A DNA stretch of 64,000 nucleotides, from NCBI RefSeq assembly GCF_000202635.1, contig NC_015125.1:3918035-3982034 (forward strand), in the 5' to 3' direction. This DNA is from Microbacterium testaceum StLB037. GTDB lineage: Bacteria > Actinomycetota > Actinomycetes > Actinomycetales > Microbacteriaceae. A program made the translations under genes and the position numbers. Under the pieces are notes generated by a model. That model was not told the DNA's origin. It was given only the letters and a program-made list of their open reading frames with translations, and ran no database searches. Below are positions 37,219-48,795 of the stretch, piece by piece (position 1 is the stretch's first letter; each line of letters starts with the position of its first letter).

Positions 37219-38840
37219 CGTTCGAGGTCAAGGTCACCGGCCACGTCAAGTCGGTCGTCGACGCCGAGCTGCCCGGTCTGGTCGGCTCGCTCGTGGCATC
37301 CGGTATCACCGCCGGAGACGCGAGCCTGTGGGGCCCGGCCGCCGAAGACGAGGCGTCTCGTCGGCTCGGGTGGGTGCAGGCGGTCTCCGTCTCGCGCCCG
37401 CTCGTGCCCGAGATCACCGCCCTGCGCGACGAGTTCGTCGCGCAGGGCGTGACCCGCGTCGTGCTCGCCGGCATGGGCGGTTCCTCGCTCGCCCCCGAGG
37501 TCATCGCCCAGTCCGCGGGCGTCCCGCTGGTGATCCTCGACTCCACGGCCCCCGGCCAGGTGCTGGCCGCGATCGACGGCGACGCCGAAGCCGGCGGGCT
37601 CGCCCAGACGCTCCTCGTGGTCTCGAGCAAGTCGGGCTCCACGATCGAGACCGACTCCGCCAAGCGCGCGTTCGAGGCCGCCTACCGCGACCTCGGCATC
37701 GATCCCACCGAGCGCATCATCGTGGTCACCGACCCCGGTTCCCCGCTCGAGCAGGCCGCGCGCGCCGATGGGTACCGCGTCTTCACCGCCGACCCCACCG
37801 TGGGCGGTCGTTACTCGGCACTCACGGCCTTCGGTCTGGTCCCGGCCGGTCTCGCCGGCGTCGACATCGACGACCTCCTGAACGAGGCGGATGCCACCCT
37901 CCTCGAGGTCGCGATCGACTCCCCCGAGAACCCGGCGCTCGTGCTCGCTGCGGCGATCGCGGGCGGCGGCGAGCACCGCCGCGACAAGCTCGGACTCGTG
38001 ATGGACGATGCTCACCTTCCGGGCCTCCCGGACTGGATCGAGCAGCTCATCGCCGAATCCACCGGCAAGCAGGGAACCGGCATCCTCCCGGTCGTCCTGC
38101 TTCCCGTCTCGCCCGAGGTCGAATCCGTCCCCGACGACCTGCAGGTCGCCCGGTTCGTGGACGACGCCCACAAGCTGCACCTCTTCGAGCACCACCACGG
38201 CGAGATCCTCGTCAGCGGGTCCCTCGGCGCGCAGTTCGTGGTCTGGGAGTACGCGACGGCGATCGCCGGACGAATGCTGGGCATCGACCCGTTCGACCAG
38301 CCCGACGTCGAGTCCGCGAAGGTCGCCACGCGCGGGCTTCTGGATGCGCGCCCCGAGCCCACCCCGCCGGCGTTCGTCGTCGATGGGGTCGAGGTGCGTG
38401 TCTCCGACCCCGCTCTGGCCGCCAGTGGAACCGTCGCCGGTGTCCTCGAGGCACTGTGGGCCACGGTTCCGGCCGACGGCTACGTCAGCATCCAGGCGTA
38501 CGTGAACCGACTGGACGTTCCCCAACTCCCGGGACTGCGCGAGCTCGTCGCGGCGGACGCGGGACGCCCCACCACCTTCGGATGGGGTCCGCGGTTCCTG
38601 CACTCCACCGGGCAGTTCCACAAGGGAGGCCCGGCGACGGGCGTGTTCCTCCAGATCACCGAACGCACCGACGTCGACCTCGAGATCCCCGGTCGCCCGT
38701 TCACGTTCGGTCAACTCATCCAGGCGCAGGCCGCGGGAGACGCGAGCGTGCTGGCGGACGGTCACGGCCGTCCGGTCGTCACGCTGACGCTGACCGACCC
38801 GCAGGTCGACGTCCTCTCACTCTTCGAGGCGGCACAGTAG
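37215..38840 (+). CDS. pgi: Glucose-6-phosphate isomerase
   Basis: A 541-residue PGI in the divergent actinobacterial form found in pentose-phosphate operons. The phosphate-binding [19 protein letters not shown] and a C-terminal [11 protein letters not shown] (catalytic His and Lys) are present. It interconverts glucose-6-P and fructose-6-P. The GTG start shares GTGA with the tal stop. Some genomes annotate such genes as bifunctional with transaldolase; here they are separate. Confidence 0.9.
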   Translation: MTFEVKVTGHVKSVVDAELPGLVGSLVASGITAGDASLWGPAAEDEASRRLGWVQAVSVSRPLVPEITALRDEFVAQGVTRVVLAGMGGSSLAPEVIAQSAGVPLVILDSTAPGQVLAAIDGDAEAGGLAQTLLVVSSKSGSTIETDSAKRAFEAAYRDLGIDPTERIIVVTDPGSPLEQAARADGYRVFTADPTVGGRYSALTAFGLVPAGLAGVDIDDLLNEADATLLEVAIDSPENPALVLAAAIAGGGEHRRDKLGLVMDDAHLPGLPDWIEQLIAESTGKQGTGILPVVLLPVSPEVESVPDDLQVARFVDDAHKLHLFEHHHGEILVSGSLGAQFVVWEYATAIAGRMLGIDPFDQPDVESAKVATRGLLDARPEPTPPAFVVDGVEVRVSDPALAASGTVAGVLEALWATVPADGYVSIQAYVNRLDVPQLPGLRELVAADAGRPTTFGWGPRFLHSTGQFHKGGPATGVFLQITERTDVDLEIPGRPFTFGQLIQAQAAGDASVLADGHGRPVVTLTLTDPQVDVLSLFEAAQ

Positions 38841-38843
38841 AGC

Positions 38844-40394
38844 ATGGTCGTAGAGATCACACCGGGTCACAACCCCCTGCGCGATCCTGAGGATCGCCGT
38901 CTGAGCCGCATCGCCGGCCCCAGCGCCCTCGTCATCTTCGGCGTGACCGGAGACCTGTCTCGCAAGAAGCTCATGCCGGCGGTCTACGACCTGGCCAATC
39001 GCGGTCTGCTGCCCCCGGGCTTCGCGCTCGTGGGCTTCGCGCGCCGCGACTGGGAGGACCAGGACTTCGCCAAGGTCGTGTACGAGTCGGTCAAGCAGTA
39101 CGCCCGCACGGAGTTCCGCGAAGAGACGTGGAAAGAGCTCCTCGAGGGCATCCGCTTCGTCCAGGGAGAGTTCGACGACCCCGCGGCGTTCCAGCGCCTG
39201 CGCGAAACAGTCGATCGTCTCGATGTCGAACGCGGCACGATGGGCAACCACGCGTACTACCTGTCCATCCCGCCGAAGGCCTTCCCGCTCGTCACGACGC
39301 AGCTGAAGGCGTCCGGCCTCGTCGGCGAGACCGCGGACGACACCGCCGGCTGGCGTCGCGTCGTCATCGAAAAGCCCTTCGGCCACGACCTCGCGTCCGC
39401 GCGCGAGCTCAACGAGGTCGTGGAAAGCGCCTTCCCCGCCGACTCGATCTTCCGCATCGACCACTACCTCGGCAAAGAGACGGTGCAGAACATCTTGGCG
39501 CTGCGCTTCGCCAACGAGTTGTACGAGCCGATCTGGAACCGCAACTACGTGGACCACGTCCAGATCACCATGGCCGAAGACATCGGCGTGGGCGGGCGAG
39601 CCGGCTACTACGACGGGATCGGCGCGGCGCGCGACGTCATCCAGAACCACCTCCTGCAGCTTCTCGCCCTCACGGCGATGGAAGAGCCCATCAGCTTCAA
39701 CGCCGCGGATCTGCGTGCCGAGAAGGAGAAGGTTCTCGCCGCCGTCCGAGTGCCCGAGAACCTCGCCGAGGCGACCGCGCGCGGACAGTATGCGGGCGGG
39801 TGGCAGGGCGGCGAGCAGGTGCTCGGCTTCCTCGAGGAAGACGGCATGAACCCCGAGTCGGTCACCGAGACCTACGCGGCGATCAAGCTCGAGATCAACA
39901 CGCGCCGCTGGTCGGGCGTGCCGTTCTACGTCCGCAGCGGAAAGCGTCTGGGCCGCCGCGTCACCGAGGTGGCCGTCGTCTTCAAGCGCGCGCCGCAGCA
40001 GCTGTTCTCGCAGAGCCAGACGCAGGAGCTGGGACAGAACGCGCTCGTCATCCGCGTGCAGCCCGACGAGGGTGTCACGATCCGCTTCGGCTCGAAGGTC
40101 CCCGGCGACGGTACGCAGGTCCGCGATGTGACGATGGACTTCGGCTACGGTCACGCGTTCACCGAGGCGAGCCCCGAGGCCTACGAGCGGCTCATCCTGG
40201 ACGTGCTGCTCGGCGACCCGCCCCTCTTCCCCCGTCACGAGGAGGTCGAGCTCAGCTGGAAGATCCTCGACCCGATCGAGGAGTTCTGGGCCGCCGAGGG
40301 AGGCCCGCTCGAACAGTACTCGCCCGGATCGTGGGGCCCGGCATCCGCCGACGAGCTCCTCGCCCGCGACGGCCGCACCTGGAGGCGCCCGTGA
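38844..40394 (+). CDS. zwf: Glucose-6-phosphate 1-dehydrogenase
   Basis: A 516-residue enzyme with Rossmann motif GVTGDLSRKKL and catalytic RIDHYLGKE. It oxidises glucose-6-P, making NADPH and 6-phosphogluconolactone. It starts 3 nt after the pgi stop and overlaps opcA at its 3' end. Confidence 0.96.
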   Translation: MVVEITPGHNPLRDPEDRRLSRIAGPSALVIFGVTGDLSRKKLMPAVYDLANRGLLPPGFALVGFARRDWEDQDFAKVVYESVKQYARTEFREETWKELLEGIRFVQGEFDDPAAFQRLRETVDRLDVERGTMGNHAYYLSIPPKAFPLVTTQLKASGLVGETADDTAGWRRVVIEKPFGHDLASARELNEVVESAFPADSIFRIDHYLGKETVQNILALRFANELYEPIWNRNYVDHVQITMAEDIGVGGRAGYYDGIGAARDVIQNHLLQLLALTAMEEPISFNAADLRAEKEKVLAAVRVPENLAEATARGQYAGGWQGGEQVLGFLEEDGMNPESVTETYAAIKLEINTRRWSGVPFYVRSGKRLGRRVTEVAVVFKRAPQQLFSQSQTQELGQNALVIRVQPDEGVTIRFGSKVPGDGTQVRDVTMDFGYGHAFTEASPEAYERLILDVLLGDPPLFPRHEEVELSWKILDPIEEFWAAEGGPLEQYSPGSWGPASADELLARDGRTWRRP

Positions 40395-41338
40395 TCATCG
40401 ACCTGCCCGACACCACCGTCAGCGCGATCTCGAAGAAGCTCGTCAGCGTCCGCGAAGAGGGCGGCGCCGTCGCCCTCGGTCGCGTGCTGACGCTCATCAT
40501 CGTCACCCACCACGGTGCCGAGGAGGAGGTCATCGAGGCCGCGAACGATGCCTCGCGAGAGCACCCCATGCGCGTCATCGCCGTGCTGTTCGGCGACGAG
40601 GACGAGGATCCGCGCCTCGACGCGCAGATCCGCGTCGGCGGTGACGCCGGCGCGAGCGAGGTCGTGGTGCTGCGCGCCCACGGGGCCGCGGGATCGAACG
40701 CCGAGAGCCTGGTGACGGGTCTGCTGCTGCCGGACGCGCCGGTCGTCGCCTGGTGGCCCGCCGATGCGCCCGTGAACCCGTCGAAGTCGGCGATCGGGCG
40801 GATCGCTCAACGCCGCATCACCGATGCGTCCTCGCAGGAGGACCCCGCGGCCTGGGTCGCCCGCCTCGGCGAGCACTACGCCCCGGGTGACACCGACTTC
40901 GCGTGGACGCGTCTCACGCGCTGGCGCGAGCAGCTCGCGGCGGTCCTCGACCAGCCGCCCTACGAGCCGGTGACCGCGATCGAGGTCAAGGGCGCGGCCG
41001 ACTCCCCGTCGACCGCCCTCCTGGCGGCGTGGCTCGGCCTGAAGCTCGAGGCCCCCGTGGATTACACCTACCTCTCGTCCGAGGAGTGGGCCACCGGCAT
41101 CAAGTCGGTGCGCCTGACCCGGGCGAGCGGTGACACGCTCCTGGAACGTCCGGAGCCCGCGGTCGCCGTGCTGTCGCAACCGGGTCAGCCCACGCACGAC
41201 CTCGCGTTCCCCCGACGTACCCTTCGCGAATGCCTCGCCGAAGAGCTGCGTCGTCTTGATCCCGATGTGCTCTACGGGCGGGTCATCACCGAGTGCGCGC
41301 ACCTATTGCGCACCGCCGACGAGCGGAGCGACGCGTGA
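40391..41338 (+). CDS. opcA: Glucose-6-phosphate dehydrogenase assembly protein OpcA
   Basis: A 315-residue OpcA. Characteristic segments are LTLIIVTHHGAEEEVIEAANDASREHPMRVI and LPDAPVVAWWPADAPVNPSKSAIGRIAQRRITDA. OpcA is required for G6PDH activity or assembly in actinobacteria and cyanobacteria. GTG 40391 shares GTGA with the zwf stop, the usual operon order zwf-opcA-pgl. Confidence 0.92.
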   Translation: MIIDLPDTTVSAISKKLVSVREEGGAVALGRVLTLIIVTHHGAEEEVIEAANDASREHPMRVIAVLFGDEDEDPRLDAQIRVGGDAGASEVVVLRAHGAAGSNAESLVTGLLLPDAPVVAWWPADAPVNPSKSAIGRIAQRRITDASSQEDPAAWVARLGEHYAPGDTDFAWTRLTRWREQLAAVLDQPPYEPVTAIEVKGAADSPSTALLAAWLGLKLEAPVDYTYLSSEEWATGIKSVRLTRASGDTLLERPEPAVAVLSQPGQPTHDLAFPRRTLRECLAEELRRLDPDVLYGRVITECAHLLRTADERSDA

Positions 41339-42126
41339 GTGAGAACGGGGCGTCCAAGCGCGTCATCATCAAGCGCGATCCCGAGGCTCTCGCCGACTAC
41401 GTCGCGACGCGCTTCGTCAATCGCATCGTCAAGCGCGTGGCCGAGGGCAAGCGGATGCACATCTGCCTGACCGGAGGAACGATGGGCGGTGCCGTGCTTC
41501 GCACCGCCGCCCGCGACCCGCGCCTGGCCGAGATCGACTGGTCGCTCGTGCACTTCTGGTTCGGCGACGAGCGGTTCGTCCCGCGGGACTCCGACGATCG
41601 CAACGAGAAGCAGGCGCGCGAGGCTCTTCTCGACGGCCTCGAGATCCCGTCCGCCAACATCCACGCCGTGGCGTCCTCCGACGAGGGGCTCGACCTGGAT
41701 GCCGCCGCCATCGCCTACGCGGACGAGCTCGCGCAGTTCGCACCGTCGGACCGCAGCGAGACCGGCCCGTGGCCGTCGTTCGACATCTGCTTCCTGGGTG
41801 TCGGTCCCGACGCGCACATCGCCTCGCTCTTCCCCGATCGCCCCGAGATCTCGGTGACCGATCGAGCGACGGTACCCGTGCGCGACTCCCCCAAGCCGCC
41901 GAGCGACCGCGTCTCCCTGACACGACCGGTCATCAACTCGTCGAAGCGCGTGTGGATGGTCATCGCGGGAGCCGACAAGGCCGCTGCCCTCGGACTCGCC
42001 CTCGCCGGCGCGAGCTATCAGAGCGTGCCCGCCGCGGGAGCCAAGGGGCGCCGCCGCACGGCGTTCTTCGTCGACGAGTCGGCCGCCGACCAGGTTCCCC
42101 CGCAGCTCATCGACCGCGAGTACTGA
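41335..42126 (+). CDS. pgl: 6-phosphogluconolactonase
   Basis: A 263-residue DevB-type lactonase: CLTGGTMGGAVLR, FWFGDERFVPRDSDDRNEKQA and LGVGPDAHIASLFP. It hydrolyses the lactone made by Zwf. Its GTG overlaps the opcA stop. It ends the operon before a strong terminator. Confidence 0.94.
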   Translation: MSENGASKRVIIKRDPEALADYVATRFVNRIVKRVAEGKRMHICLTGGTMGGAVLRTAARDPRLAEIDWSLVHFWFGDERFVPRDSDDRNEKQAREALLDGLEIPSANIHAVASSDEGLDLDAAAIAYADELAQFAPSDRSETGPWPSFDICFLGVGPDAHIASLFPDRPEISVTDRATVPVRDSPKPPSDRVSLTRPVINSSKRVWMVIAGADKAAALGLALAGASYQSVPAAGAKGRRRTAFFVDESAADQVPPQLIDREY

Positions 42127-42142
42127 CCCGAGTCAGGCATGA

Positions 42143-42190
42143 AGCAGGGAAGAGACCGGATGCCAGTGGCATCCGGTCTCTTCCCTGCTT
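42143..42190. terminator. Strong terminator after pgl
   Basis: A 23-bp perfect stem from AAGCAGGGAAGAG to its complement, with only AGT as loop. The apex arms are CGGATGCC/GGCATCCG. It stands between the pentose-phosphate operon and rbpA, which is on the opposite strand. Confidence 0.9.
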
Positions 42191-42210
42191 CCGCGTAGGG
42201 CGGGCTGACG

Positions 42211-42564
42211 TTACTGTCCGCGGCGCTCGCGCAGCTGCTGGAGGGCGTCGTCGAGGAGCGAGGCCGCCTCTTCGTCGGTGCGGCGCTCTTTCACGTACGC
42301 GAGGTGCGTCTTGTACGGCTCGGACTTGGCGAGAGCCGGCGGGTTGTTCTTGTCGCGACCGGCGGGGAGGCCGGAGTGCGGAGAGTCGATCGTCTCGGGG
42401 ATCTCGTCGTCGGGAATCCCGGCGGCGAAGTAGCGGACCGTCTCGTTGCCGAGGGCGTCCCAGTACGACACCGCGACGCGATCGGCGTGGAAGCCGTGGT
42501 CCTGCTCGCCCATCGGGCCGGCGCCCACCCGGGAGCCGCGAATCGCGTTGCCGCCAGTAGCCAT
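42211..42564 (-). CDS. rbpA: RNA polymerase-binding protein RbpA
   Basis: A 117-residue actinobacterial RbpA, which binds RNA polymerase and the principal sigma factor and stabilises open complexes. Recognisable segments are NAIRGSRVGAGPMGE and YFAAGIPDDEIPETIDSPHSG, then KSEPYKTHLAYVKERRTDEEA. The expected zinc-coordinating pattern is reduced here (I see no cysteines), which is seen in some RbpA homologues. It lies 1 nt downstream of secG. Confidence 0.92.
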   Translation of the reverse strand: MATGGNAIRGSRVGAGPMGEQDHGFHADRVAVSYWDALGNETVRYFAAGIPDDEIPETIDSPHSGLPAGRDKNNPPALAKSEPYKTHLAYVKERRTDEEAASLLDDALQQLRERRGQ

Positions 42565-42565
42565 G

Positions 42566-42814
42566 TCAGATCTCCGCGAACTTGGTCAGCAGACCGAGAC
42601 CGACGATGGTGACGAACCACACCAACGCGAGCACGATCGTGAATCGGTTGAGGTTGCGCTCCGCCAGACCCGACGAACCGAGCGCGGAGCTCATGCCGCC
42701 GCCGAACATGTCGGACAGGCCACCGCCGCGCCCCTTGTGAAGCAGGATGAGGAGGGTCAGCAGGAGGCTGGTGACACCCAGGAGCACCTGCAGGACGAAC
42801 TCGAGAATCTGCAC
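42566..42814 (-). CDS. secG: Preprotein translocase subunit SecG
   Basis: An 82-residue SecG with two membrane helices (LEFVLQVLLGVTSLLLTLLILLH and FTIVLALVWFVTIVGLGLL) around the GRGGGLSDMFGGG loop. GTG 42814 follows AAAGG. It completes the SecYEG channel. It follows the glycolytic genes gap-pgk-tpiA, the conserved order in actinobacteria, with rbpA after it. Confidence 0.93.
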   Translation of the reverse strand: MQILEFVLQVLLGVTSLLLTLLILLHKGRGGGLSDMFGGGMSSALGSSGLAERNLNRFTIVLALVWFVTIVGLGLLTKFAEI

Positions 42815-42885
42815 TGTCGAAAGCCTTTCACAGCGATCGGTAGACCGCACAAGCGTCAAGTATACGGGGAGGCGGGGCGGGCACA

Positions 42886-42918
42886 CGGATGCCCGCGACG
42901 AAGCGCCGCGGGCATCCG
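42886..42918. terminator. Terminator-like hairpin after tpiA
   Basis: CGGATGCCCGCG (42886-42897) pairs with CGCGGGCATCCG (42907-42918), just downstream of tpiA on the minus strand. There is no T-tract. A TATACT in the following gap could start a separate secG transcript. Confidence 0.65.
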
Positions 42919-42926
42919 GTTCGGGG

Positions 42927-43715
42927 TCAGACCCCGACGTGCTTCTGGTAGCGGATGATCGCGGCGAACTCGTCGACGACGAGGCTCGCGCCACCCACCA
43001 GGGCACCGTCCACATCGGGCTCGCGCATGAACGCGGCGATGTTGTTGGCCTTGACCGAACCGCCGTACAGGACGCGCGTGCGCGCGGCTGCGTCGGCGCC
43101 GAGCTTCTCGGCGACGACCGCGCGAAGCTTCGCGCAGACCTCCTGAGCCTGCTCGGGGGTCGCCGCCTGCCCGGAACCGATCGCCCAGACCGGCTCGTAA
43201 GCGACGACGATCTCAGCCGCGGATGCCACACCCTCGAGGGCGACCTCGAGCTGACCCACGGGCACGGCGCTGGCGCCGAACTTCTCGAGGTCTTCCGAGG
43301 TCTCGCCGACGCAGATCACCGGGACGAGACCATGGCGCAGGGCCGCCTGGGTCTTCGCCGCGACGACCTCGTCGGTCTCGTTGTGGAACTGGCGACGCTC
43401 GGAGTGACCGATGATCACGTAGCGCGCGTTGAGCTTCGCGAGGAACTGCCCCGAGATCTCGCCGGTGTACGCACCGGAGTCGTGGGCGGACAGGTCCTGG
43501 CCGCCGAGCGCGAACTCGATCTTGTCCGCGTCGAGGAGCGTCTGAACGGTGCGCAGGTCGGTGAACGGCGGGAAGACCGCGACCTCGACACTGCCGTTCT
43601 CGTGCTTCGCTTCCTTCAACGTCCAGTGCAGCTTCTGGACGAACGCGACCGCCTGCAGGTGGTCGAGGTTCATCTTCCAGTTGCCGGCGATGAGGGGGGT
43701 TCTGGTCACACCCAT
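42927..43715 (-). CDS. tpiA: Triose-phosphate isomerase
   Basis: A 262-residue TIM barrel. GNWKMN provides the catalytic Lys, IGHSERR the His, and [11 protein letters not shown] the Glu. It interconverts DHAP and glyceraldehyde-3-P. It overlaps the pgk end by 10 nt, and follows it in the operon. Confidence 0.96.
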   Translation of the reverse strand: MGVTRTPLIAGNWKMNLDHLQAVAFVQKLHWTLKEAKHENGSVEVAVFPPFTDLRTVQTLLDADKIEFALGGQDLSAHDSGAYTGEISGQFLAKLNARYVIIGHSERRQFHNETDEVVAAKTQAALRHGLVPVICVGETSEDLEKFGASAVPVGQLEVALEGVASAAEIVVAYEPVWAIGSGQAATPEQAQEVCAKLRAVVAEKLGADAAARTRVLYGGSVKANNIAAFMREPDVDGALVGGASLVVDEFAAIIRYQKHVGV

Positions 43716-44920
43716 CCGAGGACCTCCAGTCCGGGGAGCTTCTTGCCTTCGAGGAACTCCAGGCTGGCGCCGCCACCCGTGGAGATGTGACCGAACTGGT
43801 CGTCCGCGAAGCCGAGCTGACGCACGGCCGCCGCGGAGTCGCCGCCGCCGACGACACTGAGGCCGTCGACCTCGGTGAGCGCCTGCGCCACGGTCTTCGT
43901 CCCCGCCTCGAACGCCTTCATCTCGAACACACCCATCGGGCCGTTCCAGAAGACCGTCCGCGAGGCGCGGATCGCGTTCGCGAAGATCTCCGCGGTGCGG
44001 GGGCCGATGTCCAGCCCGAGACCCGCGGAACCGAAGGCGGTGTCCTCGAGAGCGTCCGCATCCGCGACCACGTGCTCGGCGTCGGCCGAGAACGACGCCG
44101 CCACGACGGCATCCACAGGAAGCACGATCTCGACGCCGCGCTCTTTCGCCGTGGCGAGGTAGCCCTTCACCGTGTCGATCTGGTCCTGCTCGAGCAGGCT
44201 CGAACCGACCTTGTGGCCCTCGGCGACGAGGAAGGTGAACATCATGCCGCCACCGACGAGGAGCTTGTCGACGCGCGGCAGCAGGTGCTCGATGACCCCG
44301 AGCTTGTCGCTGACCTTCGAGCCACCGAGGACGACCGTGTAGGGACGCTCCGGGTTCTCGGTCAAGCGGTCGAGGACCTCGAGCTCCTTCTGGATGAGGA
44401 GCCCCGCGGCCGACGGCACGATCTGGGCGAGGTCGTAGACGCTCGCCTGCTTACGGTGCACGACACCGAAGCCATCCGACACGAGCGCGTCGCCGAGACG
44501 GGCGAGCTCTCGTGCGAAGGCCTGACGCTCGGCCTCGTCCTTCGAGGTCTCCCCCGCGTTGAAGCGGAGGTTCTCGATGACGGCGACCTCACCGTTCTCG
44601 AGGGCGGCCACGGCATCCTGAGCCGACTCGCCGACCGTGTCGCGCGCGAACGCGACGGGCTGGCCGAGAAGCTCGGACAGGCGCTGCGCGACCGGCTCGA
44701 GGGAGTACTTCGGGTCGGGCGCGCCGTCGGGGCGGCCCAGGTGCGAGCACACGACCACACGCGCGCCGGCGTTGATCAGTGCGTTGAGAGTCGGCAGCGA
44801 CGCGCGCGCGCGGCCATCGTCCGTGATGACGCCGTCCTTGAGAGGAACGTTCAGGTCACAACGGACGATGACGCGCGTGCCGGCGAGCGACCCCAGCGAA
44901 TCGAGGGTGCGCAGAGCCAT
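43706..44920 (-). CDS. pgk: Phosphoglycerate kinase
   Basis: A 404-residue PGK with [19 protein letters not shown] and the C-terminal [13 protein letters not shown] nucleotide loop. It makes ATP from 1,3-bisphosphoglycerate. It begins 6 nt after the gap stop, with no clear ribosome site, so it probably relies on re-initiation. Confidence 0.96.
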   Translation of the reverse strand: MALRTLDSLGSLAGTRVIVRCDLNVPLKDGVITDDGRARASLPTLNALINAGARVVVCSHLGRPDGAPDPKYSLEPVAQRLSELLGQPVAFARDTVGESAQDAVAALENGEVAVIENLRFNAGETSKDEAERQAFARELARLGDALVSDGFGVVHRKQASVYDLAQIVPSAAGLLIQKELEVLDRLTENPERPYTVVLGGSKVSDKLGVIEHLLPRVDKLLVGGGMMFTFLVAEGHKVGSSLLEQDQIDTVKGYLATAKERGVEIVLPVDAVVAASFSADAEHVVADADALEDTAFGSAGLGLDIGPRTAEIFANAIRASRTVFWNGPMGVFEMKAFEAGTKTVAQALTEVDGLSVVGGGDSAAAVRQLGFADDQFGHISTGGGASLEFLEGKKLPGLEVLGWV

Positions 44921-44926
44921 GAAGGG

Positions 44927-45952
<1,026 letters not shown>

Positions 45953-46000
45953 TCAGTTGTGCGCGAGAAGCGCGTGATTGCGGTGTTCGCTGGCGGACAA

Positions 46001-46034
46001 CGGCGTCCCGGTGAGGTGTCCCACCGGGACGCCG
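46001..46034. terminator. Terminator hairpin after sod
   Basis: GCGTCCCGGTG pairs with CACCGGGACGC around an 8-nt loop, directly downstream of the sod stop on the minus strand. Confidence 0.75.
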
Positions 46035-46040
46035 CACCGT

Positions 46041-46667
46041 TTACGACAGTACCAGCAGACCCGTGGTCTTCTCTCGGGCAGCGGCGAAGCGCTCCTGGGC
46101 GTCGGCCCAGTTGGCGATGTTCCAGAACGCCTTCACGTAGTCGGCGCGGACGTTCTTGTAGTCGAGGTAGTAGGCGTGCTCCCAGACGTCGAGAAGCAGC
46201 AGCGGCACGGTGCCGGCGACGATCTGGCCCTGCTGGTCGAAGAACTGCTGGATGAGCAGGTTCTGGCCGATCGAGTCCCAGAACAGACCCGCCCAGCCCG
46301 AGCCCTGGACACCGAGCGCGGCGGCCGTGAACTGAGCGCGGAAGGCGTCGAACGAGCCGAACTGGTCGTCGATCGCGGCCTCGAGGTCGCCGGTGGGCTT
46401 GTCGCCGCCGTTGGGCGAGAGGTTCGTCCAGAAGATCGAGTGGTTCGTGTGACCGCCGAGGTTGAACGCGAGGTCCTTCTGCAGGCGGTTGATGTTGGCG
46501 AAGTCGCCCTTCTCACGCGCTTCGGCGAGCAGGTCGAGGGTCGTGTTCGCGCCGTTCACGTACGTCTGGTGGTGCTTGCTGTGGTGCAGCTCCATGATGG
46601 TCGCACTGATGTGCGGCTCCAGCGCGGCGTAGTCGTAAGGGAGTTCGGGCAGTGTGTACTTCGCCAT
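46041..46667 (-). CDS. sodA: Superoxide dismutase (Mn/Fe)
   Basis: A 208-residue Mn/Fe SOD with [24 protein letters not shown] and [13 protein letters not shown], which supply the metal His/Asp ligands. It converts superoxide to oxygen and peroxide. GGAAG precedes the ATG; TAGGAT at 46748-46743 is a possible -10. Metal specificity is not certain from these motifs. Confidence 0.94.
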   Translation of the reverse strand: MAKYTLPELPYDYAALEPHISATIMELHHSKHHQTYVNGANTTLDLLAEAREKGDFANINRLQKDLAFNLGGHTNHSIFWTNLSPNGGDKPTGDLEAAIDDQFGSFDAFRAQFTAAALGVQGSGWAGLFWDSIGQNLLIQQFFDQQGQIVAGTVPLLLLDVWEHAYYLDYKNVRADYVKAFWNIANWADAQERFAAAREKTTGLLVLS

Positions 46668-46831
46668 GGTCTCTACTTCCGGATCGGTCGCTGCACCGAG
46701 GCCTCAACGCAAGAAACGACGTGCAGCGAGGGTGACGTTTTCATCCTACTGACGGGTAACGCCGCACCCACGGGGTTGCTTCCCCACATGACGGAAGATA
46801 GGTCGCCCGGGCGCGTCGCGCTCTCGGGAGA

Positions 46832-46856
46832 CGGATGCCGAGGGCCTCGGCATCCG
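46832..46856. terminator. Terminator-like hairpin after whiA
   Basis: CGGATGCCGAG (46832-46842) pairs with CTCGGCATCCG (46846-46856) around a 3-nt loop, 6 nt after the whiA stop. No T-tract. Confidence 0.7.
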
Positions 46857-46862
46857 GGAATC

Positions 46863-47840
46863 TCAGCCCTCGATGCCGACCGGCACCGCGGCCTCGGTGC
46901 CGGGGATGCCCTCGGCCTCGGCCTTCTTGTCGGCCATCGCCAGGAGGCGGCGGATGCGGCCCGCGACGGCGTCCTTCGTCAGGGGCGGGTCCGCGTGGTG
47001 CCCGAGCTCGTCGAGGCTCGCGTCGCGGTGCGCGAGTCGGAGCTCGCCCGCCTGCTGCAGGTGCTCCGGGACCTCGTCGCCGAGGATCTCCAGGGCACGC
47101 TCGACGCGCGCGCAGGCCGCGACGGCCGCCTGAGCCGAGCGGCGGAGGTTCGCGTCGTCGAAGTTGACGAGACGGTTCACGCCCGCGCGCACCTCGCGGC
47201 GCTGGCGCATCTGGTCCCACTCCCCCGCGGTGCGACGGGCACCCATCTCGTAGAGGGCGCCGCGGATGGCCTCACCGTCGCGGACGACGACGCGCGGCAC
47301 CCCGCGCACCTCGCGCGCCTTCGCGGGGATGCCGATGCGGTGACCGGCGCCGACCAGGGCCATCGCCGCCTCGGACGACGGGCAGGAGATCTCGAGGGCG
47401 GCCGAGCGACCGGGGTCGCTCAGCGACCCGCTCGCGAGGAACGCGCCGCGCCAGATCGCGCTGAGGTCGGGGCGCGACCCGGTGGTGAGCTTGTTGGGGA
47501 GACCGCGCACCGGACGACGGCGCTGGTCGAGGAGGCCGGTCTGGCGAGCGAGGGTCTCGCCTGCCTCGATGACACGCACCGCGTAGTACCCCCCGGTGCG
47601 TCCGCCGGAGCCCTGCACGTGGTGCAGTTCGGGGCGGACGCCGTACAGCTCGACGAGGTCGCGGGCGACGCGGCGCGCGAGGACGTCGGAGTCGAGTTCG
47701 GCCTCGACCGCGACGCGGTTGGCGATCGAGTGCAGGCCGCCGGAGAAGCGCAGGATGGCTGTGAGCTCCGCGACACGCGCCGTGGGGCGCGGGTCGCGTA
47801 CGGTGATGAGCTCGGCCTTCACGTCGGCGGTCAGCGGCAC
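46863..47840 (-). CDS. whiA: DNA-binding regulator WhiA
   Basis: A 325-residue WhiA. The N-terminal LAGLIDADG-derived half ([32 protein letters not shown]-type [13 protein letters not shown]) and C-terminal helix-turn-helix ([30 protein letters not shown]) are present. In Streptomyces it works with WhiB to start sporulation septation; in non-sporulating relatives it acts in cell division. GTG 47840 is chosen for GAGGAG just upstream; the frame is open further but the extra residues are not part of the family. It ends the uvrA-uvrC-rapZ-whiA series. Confidence 0.92.
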   Translation of the reverse strand: MPLTADVKAELITVRDPRPTARVAELTAILRFSGGLHSIANRVAVEAELDSDVLARRVARDLVELYGVRPELHHVQGSGGRTGGYYAVRVIEAGETLARQTGLLDQRRRPVRGLPNKLTTGSRPDLSAIWRGAFLASGSLSDPGRSAALEISCPSSEAAMALVGAGHRIGIPAKAREVRGVPRVVVRDGEAIRGALYEMGARRTAGEWDQMRQRREVRAGVNRLVNFDDANLRRSAQAAVAACARVERALEILGDEVPEHLQQAGELRLAHRDASLDELGHHADPPLTKDAVAGRIRRLLAMADKKAEAEGIPGTEAAVPVGIEG

Positions 47841-47887
47841 GGTACTCCTCAGTTCGGGGGGTGGGAGGCGGGGGACGAGGGTACAGC

Positions 47888-48766
47888 CTACTCGCGGCCG
47901 AGGTCGCGGTGAGCCACGCGAACGGCCACCCCCGGGATCTCCTCCAAACGCTCGGCGAGCTCTCGGGACATGACCACCGAGCGGTGCTTGCCCCCCGTGC
48001 ATCCGATCGCCACGACCGAGTGACGCTTGTTCTCGCGCTGGTATCCCTCGAGGACCGGACGGAGCGCCGCGGCGTACGCGTCGAGGAACTCGGCCGCGCC
48101 CTCCTGGCTCAAGACGTTCTCGCGCACGGCGGGGTCCTCCCCCGTCAGCGGCCGCAGATCCTCGTTCCAGAAGGGGTTCGGGAGGAAGCGCATGTCCGCC
48201 ACCAGGTCGACGTCGGGGGGCAGCCCGTACTTGAACCCGAAGCTCATGAGCGTCACCGTGTGCCGCGCCGCGCCCTCCTCGCCGAACAGCTGAACGGCCC
48301 GGAGCGACAGCTGGTGCACGTTGAACATCGAGGTGTCGATGACGATGTCCGCCGCCTCGCGGATGGGGGCAAGACGCTCGCGCTCGCGTCGGATCCCGTC
48401 GAGGATCGTGCCCTCCCCCTGCAGCGGGTGCGGCCGGCGTACGGCTTCGAAACGCCGCACGAGGACGGCATCCGACGCATCGAGGAACACCAGACGGACC
48501 TGACGGCCCGCCTGCAGCGCCCGGAGGGCCTCCGGCAGGTCGCTGAAGAGCGTTCGCCCCCGGACGTCGACCACCACCGCGACCCGCGGTACGGCCCCGC
48601 CGGCCAGCTCCGCCAGTTCGAGGAGAGGGCGGAGCATCTGCGGCGGCAGATTGTCGACCACGTACCAGTCGAGGTCTTCCAGGGCGTTCGCCACCGTGGA
48701 CCGACCGGCCCCCGACATGCCCGTGACGATGAGCACGTCCCCTGGTTCGTCGCGGCCCGGTTCCAT
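47888..48766 (-). CDS. rapZ: RapZ/YvcJ nucleotide-binding protein
   Basis: A 292-residue RapZ-like ATP/GTP-binding protein. The P-loop is GMSGAGRST, with Arg at the usual Lys position. The C-terminal half has [25 protein letters not shown] and [11 protein letters not shown], diagnostic of the family. In E. coli it is an RNase adaptor for GlmZ; its actinobacterial role is not established. GGGAGG precedes the ATG. It lies 47 nt upstream of whiA; the yvcK/gluconeogenesis-factor gene often found between them is absent. Confidence 0.9.
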   Translation of the reverse strand: MEPGRDEPGDVLIVTGMSGAGRSTVANALEDLDWYVVDNLPPQMLRPLLELAELAGGAVPRVAVVVDVRGRTLFSDLPEALRALQAGRQVRLVFLDASDAVLVRRFEAVRRPHPLQGEGTILDGIRRERERLAPIREAADIVIDTSMFNVHQLSLRAVQLFGEEGAARHTVTLMSFGFKYGLPPDVDLVADMRFLPNPFWNEDLRPLTGEDPAVRENVLSQEGAAEFLDAYAAALRPVLEGYQRENKRHSVVAIGCTGGKHRSVVMSRELAERLEEIPGVAVRVAHRDLGRE

Positions 48767-48795
48767 GGCGGTCGCCTCCCGTCGTCCTTCTCAGC

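Noticed and set aside
37215..38840. Possible transaldolase-isomerase fusion
   Set aside because: tal and pgi are separate genes, the second starting at a GTG overlapping the first stop in a different frame.
42705..42715. ATGTCGGA inside secG (antisense)
   Set aside because: It is coding sequence of secG; no -10 box or gene start at the expected distance.
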